Assembly: GCA_039793685.1 (NCBI GenBank)
Contig: JBDRAL010000100.1
Span: 62,001 to 126,000, forward strand
Source: JAAFHI01 sp039793685
GTDB lineage: Bacteria > Acidobacteriota > Blastocatellia > Chloracidobacteriales > Chloracidobacteriaceae
DNA: 64,000 nucleotides
Reading direction: 5' to 3'
The notes below the pieces were generated by a model, which was not told the origin of the DNA, searched no databases, and saw nothing but the letters and a program-made list of their open reading frames with translations. This document shows positions 9,217 through 17,641 of this stretch, one piece after another (the stretch's first letter is position 1; the number at the start of each line of letters is the position of its first letter). The translations under genes and the position numbers were made by a program.

Positions 9217-9957
9217 TCAGAACCACGTCTCCCAGGCGTGACCGTCGAAGGCCGCGTGGCAGGTAATGGAGAGCCGGTCGCGGTCGCCGGTGAACGGCTG
9301 AATCTGGTGCAGGCGGTAGCTGTCGATCAGGAGCAGGTCGCCCGTGGCGTAGGGAATCGTCACGGCGGATTTGACCAGCATGTCGGGCGTAATCTCGTCG
9401 CTGCCTTCGTAAAGCTGGTCCCAGACGCGCAGTCCGCCGCCTTCGACCGGCGGTTGGAGCATTAAAACTGCCGTCAGCGCCGGGACCCGGTCGCGAATCT
9501 GGTGGTTGGTCAGCCCTTCGATGTCGAAGTGGATTTCGCCGCCGTTTTCCGACAGCCATTCGCCCGCCGGAAAGATGTGGACGCCCGCGCCGCACCAGCC
9601 TTGCCGCTTTTTCACCGGCTGGCCGGTCAGAATCCGGTACAACTCCATCATCCGGCGCTGCATGCCGGGCAGAAAGCGTTCGACGACCTCATCGGAATGG
9701 GCGGCGCGGCGGAAATAAAGCTCGGTCCGGTTGCGTTCAAGGTGGGTATACCACGCGCGGCCGAGCGAAAACTGAACCCCTTCAAACGCCGGAGTCCAGT
9801 AATCCTGCGCTTCGCCGACCGCCGCCGCCGCGCGTTCGCAATCGGTCGTGGGCCACCATCCGACGACCTTGATCGCCAGATTTTCCAAAAGAATGTCCAG
9901 CACCGGCGTTTGTCCGGCGAGTAGTTCCTCGGGTGTCAGCAGGCGGATGTCGTCCAT
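9217..9957 (-). CDS. 2-oxoglutarate/Fe(II)-dependent oxygenase-like protein
   Basis: 246 residues starting at the ATG preceded by GGAGG. The double-stranded beta-helix iron motif is visible: H143-F-D145 in GEIHFDIEG, and the distal H217 in SYRLHQIQPF. The candidate 2-oxoglutarate-binding R228 follows in GDRDRLSIT. This matches the 2OG-Fe(II) oxygenase superfamily, which hydroxylates small molecules or residues in the cytoplasm. No transit or membrane segment. An upstream in-frame extension runs into the neighbouring palindromic repeat and is not coding. The substrate is unknown. It follows hpnA on the same strand, 117 bp downstream beyond a hairpin, so a hopanoid link is possible but unproven. 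Confidence 0.75.
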   Translation of the reverse strand: MDDIRLLTPEELLAGQTPVLDILLENLAIKVVGWWPTTDCERAAAAVGEAQDYWTPAFEGVQFSLGRAWYTHLERNRTELYFRRAAHSDEVVERFLPGMQRRMMELYRILTGQPVKKRQGWCGAGVHIFPAGEWLSENGGEIHFDIEGLTNHQIRDRVPALTAVLMLQPPVEGGGLRVWDQLYEGSDEITPDMLVKSAVTIPYATGDLLLIDSYRLHQIQPFTGDRDRLSITCHAAFDGHAWETWF

Positions 9958-9981
9958 TGGCGGCCTCCGGGAAGAGAGTTT

Positions 9982-10061
9982 AATGCGGAATGCGGAATAT
10001 CGAATGCGGAATGTACGATCTCGCTTTTGTATTCCGCATTCGATATTCCGCATTCCGCATT
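9982..10061. repeat. Perfect 31-bp inverted repeat of AATGCGG heptamers
   Basis: Left arm 9982-10012 reads as four and a half heptamers (AATGCGG, AATGCGG, AATATCG, AATGCGG). The right arm 10031-10061 is its exact reverse complement, and an 18-nt loop lies between. It sits between the 2OG oxygenase and hpnA, 13 bp beyond the hpnA stop codon. There is no T-run, so it is not a standard terminator, although such a hairpin could stop or protect transcripts. Confidence 0.9.
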
Positions 10062-10074
10062 TTCTTCAAGTCCG

Positions 10075-11064
10075 TCAGTTGGCGTAACCGTTTTCCCGAA
10101 ACCAGTTTACTGCGTCGCGCAGGGCGGTTTCGATGGGCGTTTGAGGCAGGCCGAGGTATTTCACGGCTTTTTCGGCGGAGTAGTACATCGCGTGGGCGGC
10201 CATCCGGGCCGAGTCGTAGGCCACGGTCGGGGTTTTGCCGGTCAGTCGGCTGAGGACAAATTCGTCCATCGCGCCGACGGTCATCGGAATCCAGTGCGGA
10301 ATCGCCCGCGTCGGGGCGGGGAGGCCGGTGATGTCGGCGAGGATGTCGAGCAGTTCCTTGAACGTGACATTCCGGTTGCCGAGGATGTATCGCTCGCCGA
10401 CCCGGCCCTTTTCCGCCGCGAGGATGTGCCCCGCGCAGACGTCGCGCACGTCCACGAGGTTCAGCCCGGTGTGGACGTAGACCGGCATTTTTCGCTTGAG
10501 AAACCGGACGATGATGTCGCCGGTCGGCGTCGGTTTCACGTCGCGCGGGCCGATAGGCGTGCTGGGGCTGGCGATGACGACCGGGACGCCTTCCTTCGCG
10601 GCCTTGCGGGCGAGTTCCTCGGCGAGAAATTTCGATTTCTTGTAATCGCTGACGAGGGCGTCCACCGTGGTGCGGGTTTTTTCGTCGGCGACTTCGCCAT
10701 CCGGCGGGACACCGATGGCCGCGACCGAGCTGGTATGGACGATCCGTTTCACGCCCGCCGCGCGGGCCGCGCGCAGAAGGTTGTCGGTGCCGTCCACGTT
10801 CGATTTGTAGATGGCCTCGCGGTCGCGGCGGAGCAGGCTGTAGTGGGCGGCGACGTGGAAGCACCACTCGCAGTCGGTCATGGTCCGCGTCAGAAACGCG
10901 GCATCGTCAAGGCCGCCTTCGACGAGTTCGTAGTTGAGGCCGTCGAGATTTTGCCGGTCGCTGCCCTTGCGGGCGAGAACCCTGACGTGCGCGCCGCGTT
11001 CGATGAGGTCGCGCAGCAGATTGCCGCCCACGAACCCGGTCGCGCCGGTGAGAAAAACCTTCAT
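10075..11064 (-). CDS. hpnA: Hopanoid-associated sugar epimerase HpnA (NAD-dependent epimerase/dehydratase)
   Basis: 329-residue extended short-chain dehydrogenase. The Rossmann motif TGATGFVGGNLL is at residues 7-18. The catalytic Ser lies in HTSSVAAIG and the Y-x-x-x-K motif in SDYKKSKFLAE. It matches HpnA, the sugar epimerase found with hopanoid side-chain genes and thought to act on sugar intermediates of bacteriohopanepolyols. The start at 11064 follows AAGGATGA; a longer in-frame start lacks a site. It diverges from hpnH across 213 bp, which must contain both promoters. Confidence 0.92.
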   Translation of the reverse strand: MKVFLTGATGFVGGNLLRDLIERGAHVRVLARKGSDRQNLDGLNYELVEGGLDDAAFLTRTMTDCEWCFHVAAHYSLLRRDREAIYKSNVDGTDNLLRAARAAGVKRIVHTSSVAAIGVPPDGEVADEKTRTTVDALVSDYKKSKFLAEELARKAAKEGVPVVIASPSTPIGPRDVKPTPTGDIIVRFLKRKMPVYVHTGLNLVDVRDVCAGHILAAEKGRVGERYILGNRNVTFKELLDILADITGLPAPTRAIPHWIPMTVGAMDEFVLSRLTGKTPTVAYDSARMAAHAMYYSAEKAVKYLGLPQTPIETALRDAVNWFRENGYAN

Positions 11065-11277
11065 AACGTCATCCTTCGGGGTGCCGCGCGGTGCGGCGGG
11101 TGTCTTTCCGGGCGGTTTCGGAAGTCCCGAAAGCGCGAGTTTGCGTTGTAGCAAAATTCACACTTGTGATACCAACCGTTAGACCGCGAAATGTACCCTG
11201 TGAACGCTCCCCCGTCAGGGTGACGTGTGCATTGTGGAAGCGCGGTCAGAGATTCGTCGTTCAGGAAGAGGATAAAA

Positions 11278-12300
11278 ATGCGGTTTCCCTTGAAGTTCAT
11301 GATGGCACAGGGGCGCCATCGCTCGCGGATGGAACGTGCCGGAACGAAGCGTTACCCGACGGTTTTGATGCTCGAACCGCTCTACACTTGCAATCTCGCC
11401 TGTCTCGGCTGCTCGACCGAGCGATACACGGGCAAACTTTCCGACCGGATGCCGCTCGAAACGTGCTTCAAGGCCGTCGAAGACTGCGGCGCGCCCATCA
11501 TCAACATTTGCGGCGGCGAGCCGTGCCTCTATCCGGAACTCAAGGAACTGATTTCGGGGCTTATCGAACGCGACCGGTTCATCATCTTCTGCACTAACGC
11601 GCTCAAGCTGGAGGAAAAGGTTTTCGGCGTGATTCCGCCGAGCGACCGCTTCCTGATCATGGTTCACCTCGATGGAATGCGCGAAACGCACGACTATGTG
11701 ACCGACCGTCAGGGCGTGTTCGACAAGGCCGTGGCCGCCATCAAGAAGGGCAAGGAACTCGGCTACCACGTCTACCTTAATACGACGGTGTATCGGGAAA
11801 CCAAAACCGAGGAAGTCGAGGAACTCTGCAAGCTGGTGGACGAACTCAAGGCCAACGGCATCCTGATTTCGCCGGGCTACGAATATGAAAGCGTCCTTCA
11901 GGAGCGCGACATCTTCCTCAAGAAGGAACAGATCCACGAGAAGTTCAAGGCCATCCGGTCCTTCGCCCCGAAGTACAAAATCAACGCGACGCCGAAATTC
12001 CTCGACTTCGCCGCCGGAATGGTCGAACTGCCCTGCGCGCCGTGGTCCACGGTCAATTACACGCCGAAGGGCTGGAAGGCTCCGTGCTACCTCGTCGAAG
12101 GCGAAGGCTATTTTCAGGATTTCAACGAATTCTGGACCAAGACCGACTGGGATTACTGGGAAAGCCGTCAGGATCGCCGCTGCCAGAACTGCAAGATGCA
12201 CAGCGGCTCCGAACACAGCGCGGTGACGGAAGCCATGAAGACGCTGCCCGGCAAGCTCAAGCTCGCCGCGTGGTCGATGGGAATGGGCGTCCGCGCGTAA
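11278..12300 (+). CDS. hpnH: Adenosyl-hopane synthase, radical SAM enzyme HpnH
   Basis: 340 residues. The radical SAM cluster C38-x3-C42-x2-C45 is in YTCNLACLGC, followed by the GGEP SAM-binding motif, and a C-terminal cysteine pair lies in RRCQNCKMHSG. HpnH joins the 5'-deoxyadenosyl radical to diploptene (hopene), the first step of C35 bacteriohopanepolyol synthesis. The start at 11278 is preceded by AGGAAGAGG. The very high match to the HpnH pattern (MRFPLKFMMAQG opening) makes this a firm call. It leads the plus-strand hopanoid genes, although a minus-strand LolA-like gene interrupts before hpnJ. Confidence 0.96.
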   Translation: MRFPLKFMMAQGRHRSRMERAGTKRYPTVLMLEPLYTCNLACLGCSTERYTGKLSDRMPLETCFKAVEDCGAPIINICGGEPCLYPELKELISGLIERDRFIIFCTNALKLEEKVFGVIPPSDRFLIMVHLDGMRETHDYVTDRQGVFDKAVAAIKKGKELGYHVYLNTTVYRETKTEEVEELCKLVDELKANGILISPGYEYESVLQERDIFLKKEQIHEKFKAIRSFAPKYKINATPKFLDFAAGMVELPCAPWSTVNYTPKGWKAPCYLVEGEGYFQDFNEFWTKTDWDYWESRQDRRCQNCKMHSGSEHSAVTEAMKTLPGKLKLAAWSMGMGVRA

Positions 12301-12381
12301 GTAGTTAGTGGTCAGCAGTTAGCAGTTAGTAAAAACAGAAACTTTCTGACTAACTACTAACTGCTATCAGCTAACTGCTAC
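12301..12381. repeat. Intergenic inverted pair of GCAGTTA/GTAGTTA heptamers
   Basis: The left arm holds GTAGTTA, GTGGTCA, GCAGTTA and GCAGTTA in a row. The right arm carries the complementary words in a slightly shuffled order. It fills the whole gap between the convergent hpnH and LolA-like genes, and the TAG stop codon of the latter (12378-12380) lies inside the right arm. Confidence 0.85.
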
Positions 12382-13046
12382 GGTTTGAACAGCTCCGACT
12401 TCAGTCCCTGATTGAGTTTGAGGTCGCGCCATTCGGTTTTTGAAACCGGTTTCCCGTTTTCGGTTTCGGTGAGTCCGACGGGAAGCATTGATTTCGGGTC
12501 AATGCGATAGGTCTTTACACGTTTTACCTGCTCGAATTTGAGCTCGAGCGAACCGTCCGCGGATTCCGTGACGGTTGCCTTGCCGGTTTCGACGGCGGCT
12601 TCCATGCCGGCGATCAGACTGCCGAAGTCGCTCGCCGCGAAGTCACGCAGATCGTCGCGGGCGAACATGGTCGGAATCGGGAAGCCGTTCTTGCGAAGAT
12701 GCGGTTTGCCCTGGGCGTCGAGGATGACCAGCGCACCCTTTGAGCGGCCCGCCGTCCCGACGAGGCGCAAGAGTTTGGGTTTTTTGAACTGGTAGTCGCT
12801 TTCGGAACGTTCGTCCGGTTTGCGGAGGTTCTGTTCCACGAGGACGCACTGGTAGTCGTCCAGCTTGTTGAAGGCAAGGCGCATTGCGCTGACCAGTTCG
12901 CGCGGCGTGTGCGGCGTCGTTTGCGGCGCGGCTTCCGCCGAAAGAGGGTTCTGTGCCATACAGAAAATCGTTATTAACCATCCCGTCAGGATACCGAGCG
13001 TGATTCGCCGACGGGCGAGAGAGGAATCGAATGAGCTTGAGAACAT
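12378..13046 (-). CDS. Secreted LolA-like / outer-membrane lipoprotein-sorting-like protein
   Basis: 222 residues. An N-terminal hydrophobic segment (about residues 15-30) ends near SAEAAP, indicating export to the periplasm. The mature domain has the LolA/LolB-like pattern: a MRLAFNKLDDYQCVLVEQ helix-strand opening, FKKPKLLRLVG, RSKGALVILDAQGK, and a closing YRIDPKSMLPVGLTETE strand. Proteins of this type bind lipids in a half-barrel. Its 5' end overlaps the divergent hpnJ 5' end by 16 bp. Lying between hpnH and hpnJ, it is a candidate for carrying a hopanoid or other lipid across the periplasm; this is inference only. No strong Shine-Dalgarno is visible. Confidence 0.7.
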   Translation of the reverse strand: MFSSSFDSSLARRRITLGILTGWLITIFCMAQNPLSAEAAPQTTPHTPRELVSAMRLAFNKLDDYQCVLVEQNLRKPDERSESDYQFKKPKLLRLVGTAGRSKGALVILDAQGKPHLRKNGFPIPTMFARDDLRDFAASDFGSLIAGMEAAVETGKATVTESADGSLELKFEQVKRVKTYRIDPKSMLPVGLTETENGKPVSKTEWRDLKLNQGLKSELFKP

Positions 13047-14497
13047 TGTTGTTGAACCCGCCGTCCTTCGAGGGTTTCGATGGCGGCGCCAGTTCGCGTT
13101 GGCCCGCCACCCGTGAAATTGCGTCCTATTGGTATCCGGTCTGGCTCGCCTACCCCGCCAAGATGATCCCGCAGGCCCGCCTGCTCGACGCCCCGCCCCA
13201 CGGCATCGGCGTCAAGGAGACGCTTGAGATTGCCAAGGATTACGATTTCGTTGTCCTGTTCACGAGCGCGCCCGGACTGCACAACGATATTAAGATGGCG
13301 GAAATGTTCAAAGCCCAAAATCCGTCGGTCAAGATCGCGTTCGTCGGTCCGCACGTCACGGTGCGCCCCGAGGAGACGCTGCGGATGGCTCCCGGCATCA
13401 TCGACTTCGTCACGATCAAGGAATTCGACTACACGGTGACGGAATTCGCGATGGGCAAGCCGCTCGCGGAAATTGCGGGTGTCTGCTTCCTCGACGAAAA
13501 CGGAACCTACGTCCGGACGGCCGACCGCCCCCCGATTCACGATCTCGACGCACTGCCGTGGGCGACGGAAGTCTACGCCCGCGACCTCGACTACAAGAAA
13601 TACAACGTTCCGTTTTTGCTCAATCCGTACATCTCGTTCTATTCGTCGCGCGGCTGCCCGGCGCTCTGCACCTTCTGCATGTGGCCGCAGACGATTTCCG
13701 GCCACCCGTGGCGGACGCGCTCGGCGGACGACGTCGCGAAGGAGTTCGCCAAGGCGTGGGAACTGTTCCCCGATCTGAAGGAAATCTTCTTCGACGACGA
13801 CACCTTCTCTTACAAGAAGTCGCGCACCATCGAAGTCTGCGAAAAGCTGAAGCCGCTGAAGAAGACGTGGTCCTGCACCTCGCGCGTCCACGCCGACTAC
13901 GAAACGCTCAAGGCGATGAAGGAAGCCGGCTGCCGGTTGATGATCGTCGGTTTCGAATCGGGCGACGACCAGATTCTGAAGAACATCAAGAAGGGCGCGA
14001 CGACCGAGCAGGCCCGCACCTTCATGAAGAACTGCAAGAAGCTCGGGCTGACCGTTCACGGCGACTTCATCCTCGGACTGCCGGGCGAAACGCCGGAAAC
14101 CATCGAAAAAACCATCAAGTTCGCCAAGGAACTCGACTGCGAAACGATTCAGGTTTCCATCGCCCACGCCTTCCCGGGCACCGAACTGTATGACTATCTC
14201 GTTGAAAACGGGTGGCTTACGGAAGGCGCGATGACCGACGAGGAAGGTCACCAGGTACCGCACATCGAGTATCCGGGACTGACCAAGCAGCAGATCATGA
14301 AGAGCGTCGAGGATTTCTACGACGGCTACTACTTCCGTCCGCGCATCGTCGCCCGCATTCTCGGCAAGGCGATCTTCGACAGCCACGAACGCAAGCGGCT
14401 CTACAAGGAAGCGAAGGACTTCCTCCGCCTCCGTTCGAAGCGGCAGGAGTACTACCGCAGCCAGGTTGAAACCGCCGGCACGCACAAAGGCGTGTAA
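13031..14497 (+). CDS. hpnJ: Hopanoid biosynthesis radical SAM protein HpnJ
   Basis: 488 residues. There is an N-terminal cobalamin-binding-like Rossmann domain (residues ~5-150) and a radical SAM domain with C209-x3-C213-x2-C216 in RGCPALCTFC. The opening LLLNPPSFEGFDGGA and PATREI-SYWYPVWLAYPA segments are diagnostic of HpnJ. HpnJ is required for the cyclitol-ether head group of bacteriohopanetetrol, by contraction of the glucosamine ring (reported in Burkholderia). A good site (GAGAGGA) precedes the ATG. The following gene hpnK is separated only by repeat DNA. Confidence 0.94.
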   Translation: MSLRTLLLNPPSFEGFDGGASSRWPATREIASYWYPVWLAYPAKMIPQARLLDAPPHGIGVKETLEIAKDYDFVVLFTSAPGLHNDIKMAEMFKAQNPSVKIAFVGPHVTVRPEETLRMAPGIIDFVTIKEFDYTVTEFAMGKPLAEIAGVCFLDENGTYVRTADRPPIHDLDALPWATEVYARDLDYKKYNVPFLLNPYISFYSSRGCPALCTFCMWPQTISGHPWRTRSADDVAKEFAKAWELFPDLKEIFFDDDTFSYKKSRTIEVCEKLKPLKKTWSCTSRVHADYETLKAMKEAGCRLMIVGFESGDDQILKNIKKGATTEQARTFMKNCKKLGLTVHGDFILGLPGETPETIEKTIKFAKELDCETIQVSIAHAFPGTELYDYLVENGWLTEGAMTDEEGHQVPHIEYPGLTKQQIMKSVEDFYDGYYFRPRIVARILGKAIFDSHERKRLYKEAKDFLRLRSKRQEYYRSQVETAGTHKGV

Positions 14498-14502
14498 GAG
14501 AA

Positions 14503-14676
14503 GGATGAGGGATGAAGGATGAAGGATGAAAGCGGAGCGGGCGCATTCAGTTCATTTACGTTGAATGGAGAAACGCCCGCACTCGCCGAAGCCGGTGAAA
14601 AGAAAAATTCACCCCCCATCCCTCATCCCCCATCCCTTTCTTCTTCATCCTTCATCCCTCATCCTTCATCCTTGTC
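14503..14676. repeat. GGATGAA heptamer arrays flanking and entering hpnK
   Basis: Left array (from about 14503): GGATGAG, GGATGAA, GGATGAA, GGATGAA. The right array (from about 14612 to 14676) carries the complementary CCATCCC and TTCATCC words in about eight copies. About 85 bp separate them. The arrays lie exactly between the hpnJ stop codon and the conserved start of HpnK, so they replace the usual hpnK translation start region. Confidence 0.85.
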
Positions 14677-15514
14677 CTTGATCGTGAACGCCGATGATTT
14701 CGGCGTGTCGTCCGCCGTCAACCGGGCGATTATTCAGGCGCACGACGAGGGCATTCTCACCAGTACCAGCCTGATGGTCGGCGGCGACGCCTTCGCGGAA
14801 GCCGTCGAACTCGCCCGGAGCCGTCCGAATCTCGCGGTCGGCCTCCACCTCACCTTCGTTTTCGGCAAATCGGTGCTTTCGCGGTCGGAAATTCCCCATC
14901 TGGTGGATGAAGGCCGGAATTTTCCGAACGATCCGGCACTGGCGGGCATGAGGTACTTTTTCAGCCCGGCGGCCCGCCGCGAGATTCGCCGTGAGGTCCG
15001 CGCCCAGTTTGAACGTTTCGCCGCCACGGGCCTGCCCTTTTCACATGTGGACGGCCATCTCCACATTCACCTGCACCCGGTCATTTTTCGGGAACTGGTG
15101 AGATGCGCCGAGGAGTTTGGCGTCCGCCGTGTCCGCCTGCCGCGCGAGGGCCTGCGACGCAACCTGCAAATTCGTCGCGGCAATTTGGCGTTCAAGCTGC
15201 TACACTGGGGCGTTTTCGGCTGGCTGAGCCGGTCGGCGGCCCGAACCCTGCGGCGACGCGACTTCGTTTTCGCGGATGAAGTTCACGGCCTGCTTGAAAC
15301 CGGCCGTATGACCGAGGATTACTGGCTGGAATTGCTGCCGCGGCTGACCGCCGCGTCGAATGAGATTTATTGTCATCCCGAAATCCCGTCGCCAACGCTT
15401 CCGGAACACAACCTCCAGGGCGACGCCGAACTCGCCGCCCTGCTCAGTCGTCGGGTGCGTGACTGTGTCGAACGACTGAACTACCGCCTGACGAACTACG
15501 CCGACCTTGCATGA
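14519..15514 (+). CDS. hpnK: Hopanoid biosynthesis deacetylase HpnK (YdjC/ChbG family)
   Basis: YdjC-type metal-dependent deacetylase. The conserved opening LIVNADDFG carries Asp59-Asp60. The HxH metal motif lies in SHVDGHLHIHLHP, and EIYCHPE is near the C-terminus. HpnK removes the acetyl group from N-acetylglucosaminyl bacteriohopanetetrol. The start is uncertain: homologues begin only a few residues before LIVNADDFG. The only ATG with a Shine-Dalgarno-like GAGG is at 14519, inside the heptamer array, which adds about 51 residues of repeat-encoded sequence. TTG codons at 14672 and 14678 are alternatives. The stop overlaps the next gene by four bases. Confidence 0.88.
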   Translation: MKDESGAGAFSSFTLNGETPALAEAGEKKNSPPIPHPPSLSSSSFIPHPSSLSLIVNADDFGVSSAVNRAIIQAHDEGILTSTSLMVGGDAFAEAVELARSRPNLAVGLHLTFVFGKSVLSRSEIPHLVDEGRNFPNDPALAGMRYFFSPAARREIRREVRAQFERFAATGLPFSHVDGHLHIHLHPVIFRELVRCAEEFGVRRVRLPREGLRRNLQIRRGNLAFKLLHWGVFGWLSRSAARTLRRRDFVFADEVHGLLETGRMTEDYWLELLPRLTAASNEIYCHPEIPSPTLPEHNLQGDAELAALLSRRVRDCVERLNYRLTNYADLA

Positions 15515-15972
15515 AACTCCACCCGCTCGTACTCGCTTCCGTCGCCACCAACTCAATGGGGAACATTCTCCTCACCCTGGCGATGAAACGACTCTCCCCC
15601 TCGCTTGAAGCCAGTTTTCAGGCCCACCATTATTTGAAAATGGGCTGGACGGTGGCGACCGACCCCACTTTCATGAGCGGCGTTGCGTTATTGACCACTT
15701 TTTTTGTAATTTTCCTCACGCTTCTTTCAAAAATGGATTTGAGTTATGTGCTTCCGGTGACTTCCGTGGGGTACATCATCACGGCGCTGCTTGCCGCCGT
15801 CATTCTCGGGGAGAAAATCTCCATTCCCCGATGGGCGGGCATCGCGTGCATCGCCTTCGGTGTGTATCTGGTATCGCGGAGTGAAAAGGCGGCGCCGGAA
15901 GGGCAGCCGAAACCGGAGCGGACACCGGTTACCGCTGAAATTCCTGCCGTGGAAACGGAAATGTCGGCATGA
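15511..15972 (+). CDS. Small EamA/SMR-like membrane protein, first of a pair
   Basis: 153 residues with four predicted membrane helices and a charged, Pro-rich cytoplasmic tail from about residue 125. It is half the size of a full EamA/DMT transporter. The pattern S-Y-V-L-P-V-T-S-V-G-Y-I-I-T-A-L and LGEKIS-RWAGIACI matches the second half of EamA repeats and SMR proteins. It overlaps hpnK by four bases and the next gene by four bases, so all three are translationally coupled. It probably forms a heterodimeric exporter or flippase with the next protein, for a lipid-linked or hopanoid substrate. The substrate assignment is inference from the operon. Confidence 0.8.
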   Translation: MKLHPLVLASVATNSMGNILLTLAMKRLSPSLEASFQAHHYLKMGWTVATDPTFMSGVALLTTFFVIFLTLLSKMDLSYVLPVTSVGYIITALLAAVILGEKISIPRWAGIACIAFGVYLVSRSEKAAPEGQPKPERTPVTAEIPAVETEMSA

Positions 15973-16340
15973 CAATCGTGCTGCTCATCGCCGGAATCAT
16001 TCTTTTCGGAACGGTCGGCGACCTCATTTTAAGTCATACGATGAAACGGATCGGCGATCTGTCGGTCCGGAGCGTCGGCGATGCCTTCCGCGTGGCCGGT
16101 CGGGTGCTGACCTCGCCGGGGTTCATTCTCGGTGTCGCCTGCATGGCCGGAGCGTTCTTTTCGTTGCTGGCGGCGCTGTCACAGGCCGATGTGAGCCTTG
16201 TCGAACCGGCCACCTCGCTGAGTTTCGTCCTCAATACCATCGGCGCGAAGTTTCTGCTGAAGGAAAACGTGGACCGGTCGCGGTGGACCGGCACATTGCT
16301 CATCACGCTCGGGGCGTACTTGCTCTTCATCCGGTACTGA
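15969..16340 (+). CDS. Small EamA/SMR-like membrane protein, second of a pair
   Basis: 123 residues, four membrane helices. AALSQADVSLVEPATSLSF and IGAKFLLKENVDRSRWTG correspond to the same EamA/SMR positions as in the preceding protein. The four-base overlap shows coupled translation, as in heterodimeric SMR pairs such as ArnE/ArnF, which flip undecaprenyl-linked aminoarabinose. Placement between hpnK (deacetylase) and hpnI (glycosyltransferase) suggests flipping of a glycosylated lipid. This is an analogy, not a demonstrated role. Confidence 0.8.
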   Translation: MTIVLLIAGIILFGTVGDLILSHTMKRIGDLSVRSVGDAFRVAGRVLTSPGFILGVACMAGAFFSLLAALSQADVSLVEPATSLSFVLNTIGAKFLLKENVDRSRWTGTLLITLGAYLLFIRY

Positions 16341-16401
16341 CCTCAATGTTCAACCTCCAACCCCGGCAATTCCCCCATCCCACGCGACCGGCGGCTCCTC
16401 G

Positions 16402-17604
16402 ATGAATCATTTTTCAACCGGCATTTACTGGGTCCTCGCCGTTCTGGCGGTCGCTTCATGTATTTTCAACGGGCTGGTGCTGATCAGCGCCGGGTCGTTC
16501 CGCCGGTATCTTTTCCGGGAACGGCGGCGTGAGCGGACGTTCCTGCCGCCCGTCTCGGTCCTGAAGCCCATTCGTGGCGCGGATGAAAAGACCGAAATCT
16601 GTCTCCGGAGTTTCTTTTCGCTCGATTACCCGGAATTCGAACTCGTTTTCGCGCTTCATGGGGAAGACGATCCGGCGCTCAACATCATCAACCGGTTGAA
16701 AATCGAGTTTCCGGAGGTCCCGACCACGACCGTCTTCCGCCCGTCGCCGATTGGTCTCAACGCCAAGGTTTGCAATATCCACAACGGACTGACCGTTGCC
16801 CGGCACGAAATCGTCGCCGTCAGCGACGCCGACATTCTGGTTGAACCGGATTACCTGAAGGCCGTCGTCGCGCCGCTCGAAAACCCCGAAGTCGGCGTCG
16901 TGACCTGTCTCTATCGCGGCATTCCCGGCGAAAAAGTGACCTCGGTTTTTGAAAGTCTCGGGCTGGGGGGCGATTTCGTCCTCGGGGCGCTCGTCGCGCG
17001 GATGACCGAGGGGCTGAGTTTCGCCTTCGGCTCGACGCTCGCCTTCCGCCGGACGACCCTCGACACCATCGGCGGCATCGAGCGCATCGCGGAATATCTC
17101 GGCGACGACTACATGATCGGCAATTTCGCCAGGGAAGCCGGTTTTGAAGTCACCCTCGCGCCCTGTCTCGTGGAAACGACGGTACCGGAATATACCTGGG
17201 CCGGATATTTCAGCCACCAGTTGCGCTGGGCGCGCAACATCAAGACGCTGCGCTTCGGTGGCTATCTCGGACTTCTCTTTACCTTCTCGACCGTCTGGGC
17301 GTTCGCCCTGGTCGCCCTGTTCCCGACGCATCGCGGGGCGTTTTTCGCGGCGCTGGCCGCGCTGGTTTTCCGGTTTGCGGCGGCAATCGCGGGCGCAACC
17401 GTCCTGGAAGATGCCGGATTACGCCGGAATCTGCTCTGGCTGCCGTTCCGCGACCTGACGGCTTTCGTCGTCTGGCTCTGGTCGTTCCTCGGAAACACCG
17501 TCGAATGGCGCGGGACCACCTTCATCATTGAACCGGACGGCCGAATCACGCCCTACTACGACCTGCCCGCCGCGAAAAGCGCTACGCCGGAAGCCTTCGA
17601 TTGA
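16402..17604 (+). CDS. hpnI: Hopanoid biosynthesis glycosyltransferase HpnI
   Basis: 400-residue family-2 (GT21-like, ceramide-glucosyltransferase-related) enzyme. It has one N-terminal membrane helix, PPVSVLKPIRGADE, the metal-binding D-A-D in VAVSDADILVEPDY, GSTLAFRR, LGDDYMIG and the product-site HQLRWARN (Q/RxxRW) motif. Two or three hydrophobic segments follow at the C-terminus. HpnI transfers N-acetylglucosamine to bacteriohopanetetrol; HpnK and HpnJ then act on the product. Last gene of the hopanoid run on this strand; the following gene starts 37 bp downstream. Confidence 0.93.
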   Translation: MNHFSTGIYWVLAVLAVASCIFNGLVLISAGSFRRYLFRERRRERTFLPPVSVLKPIRGADEKTEICLRSFFSLDYPEFELVFALHGEDDPALNIINRLKIEFPEVPTTTVFRPSPIGLNAKVCNIHNGLTVARHEIVAVSDADILVEPDYLKAVVAPLENPEVGVVTCLYRGIPGEKVTSVFESLGLGGDFVLGALVARMTEGLSFAFGSTLAFRRTTLDTIGGIERIAEYLGDDYMIGNFAREAGFEVTLAPCLVETTVPEYTWAGYFSHQLRWARNIKTLRFGGYLGLLFTFSTVWAFALVALFPTHRGAFFAALAALVFRFAAAIAGATVLEDAGLRRNLLWLPFRDLTAFVVWLWSFLGNTVEWRGTTFIIEPDGRITPYYDLPAAKSATPEAFD

Positions 17605-17641
17605 AGTATGTTCCCTCGACTTCAGTTGGGGGACAGGCCAG

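Noticed and set aside
9982..10061. Rho-independent terminator of hpnA
   Set aside because: Perfect stem but no T-run in either direction; it belongs to the heptamer hairpin family. A terminating effect is still possible.
14503..14676. CRISPR-like array
   Set aside because: Units are 7 nt without spacers and form complementary arms; no cas gene is nearby.
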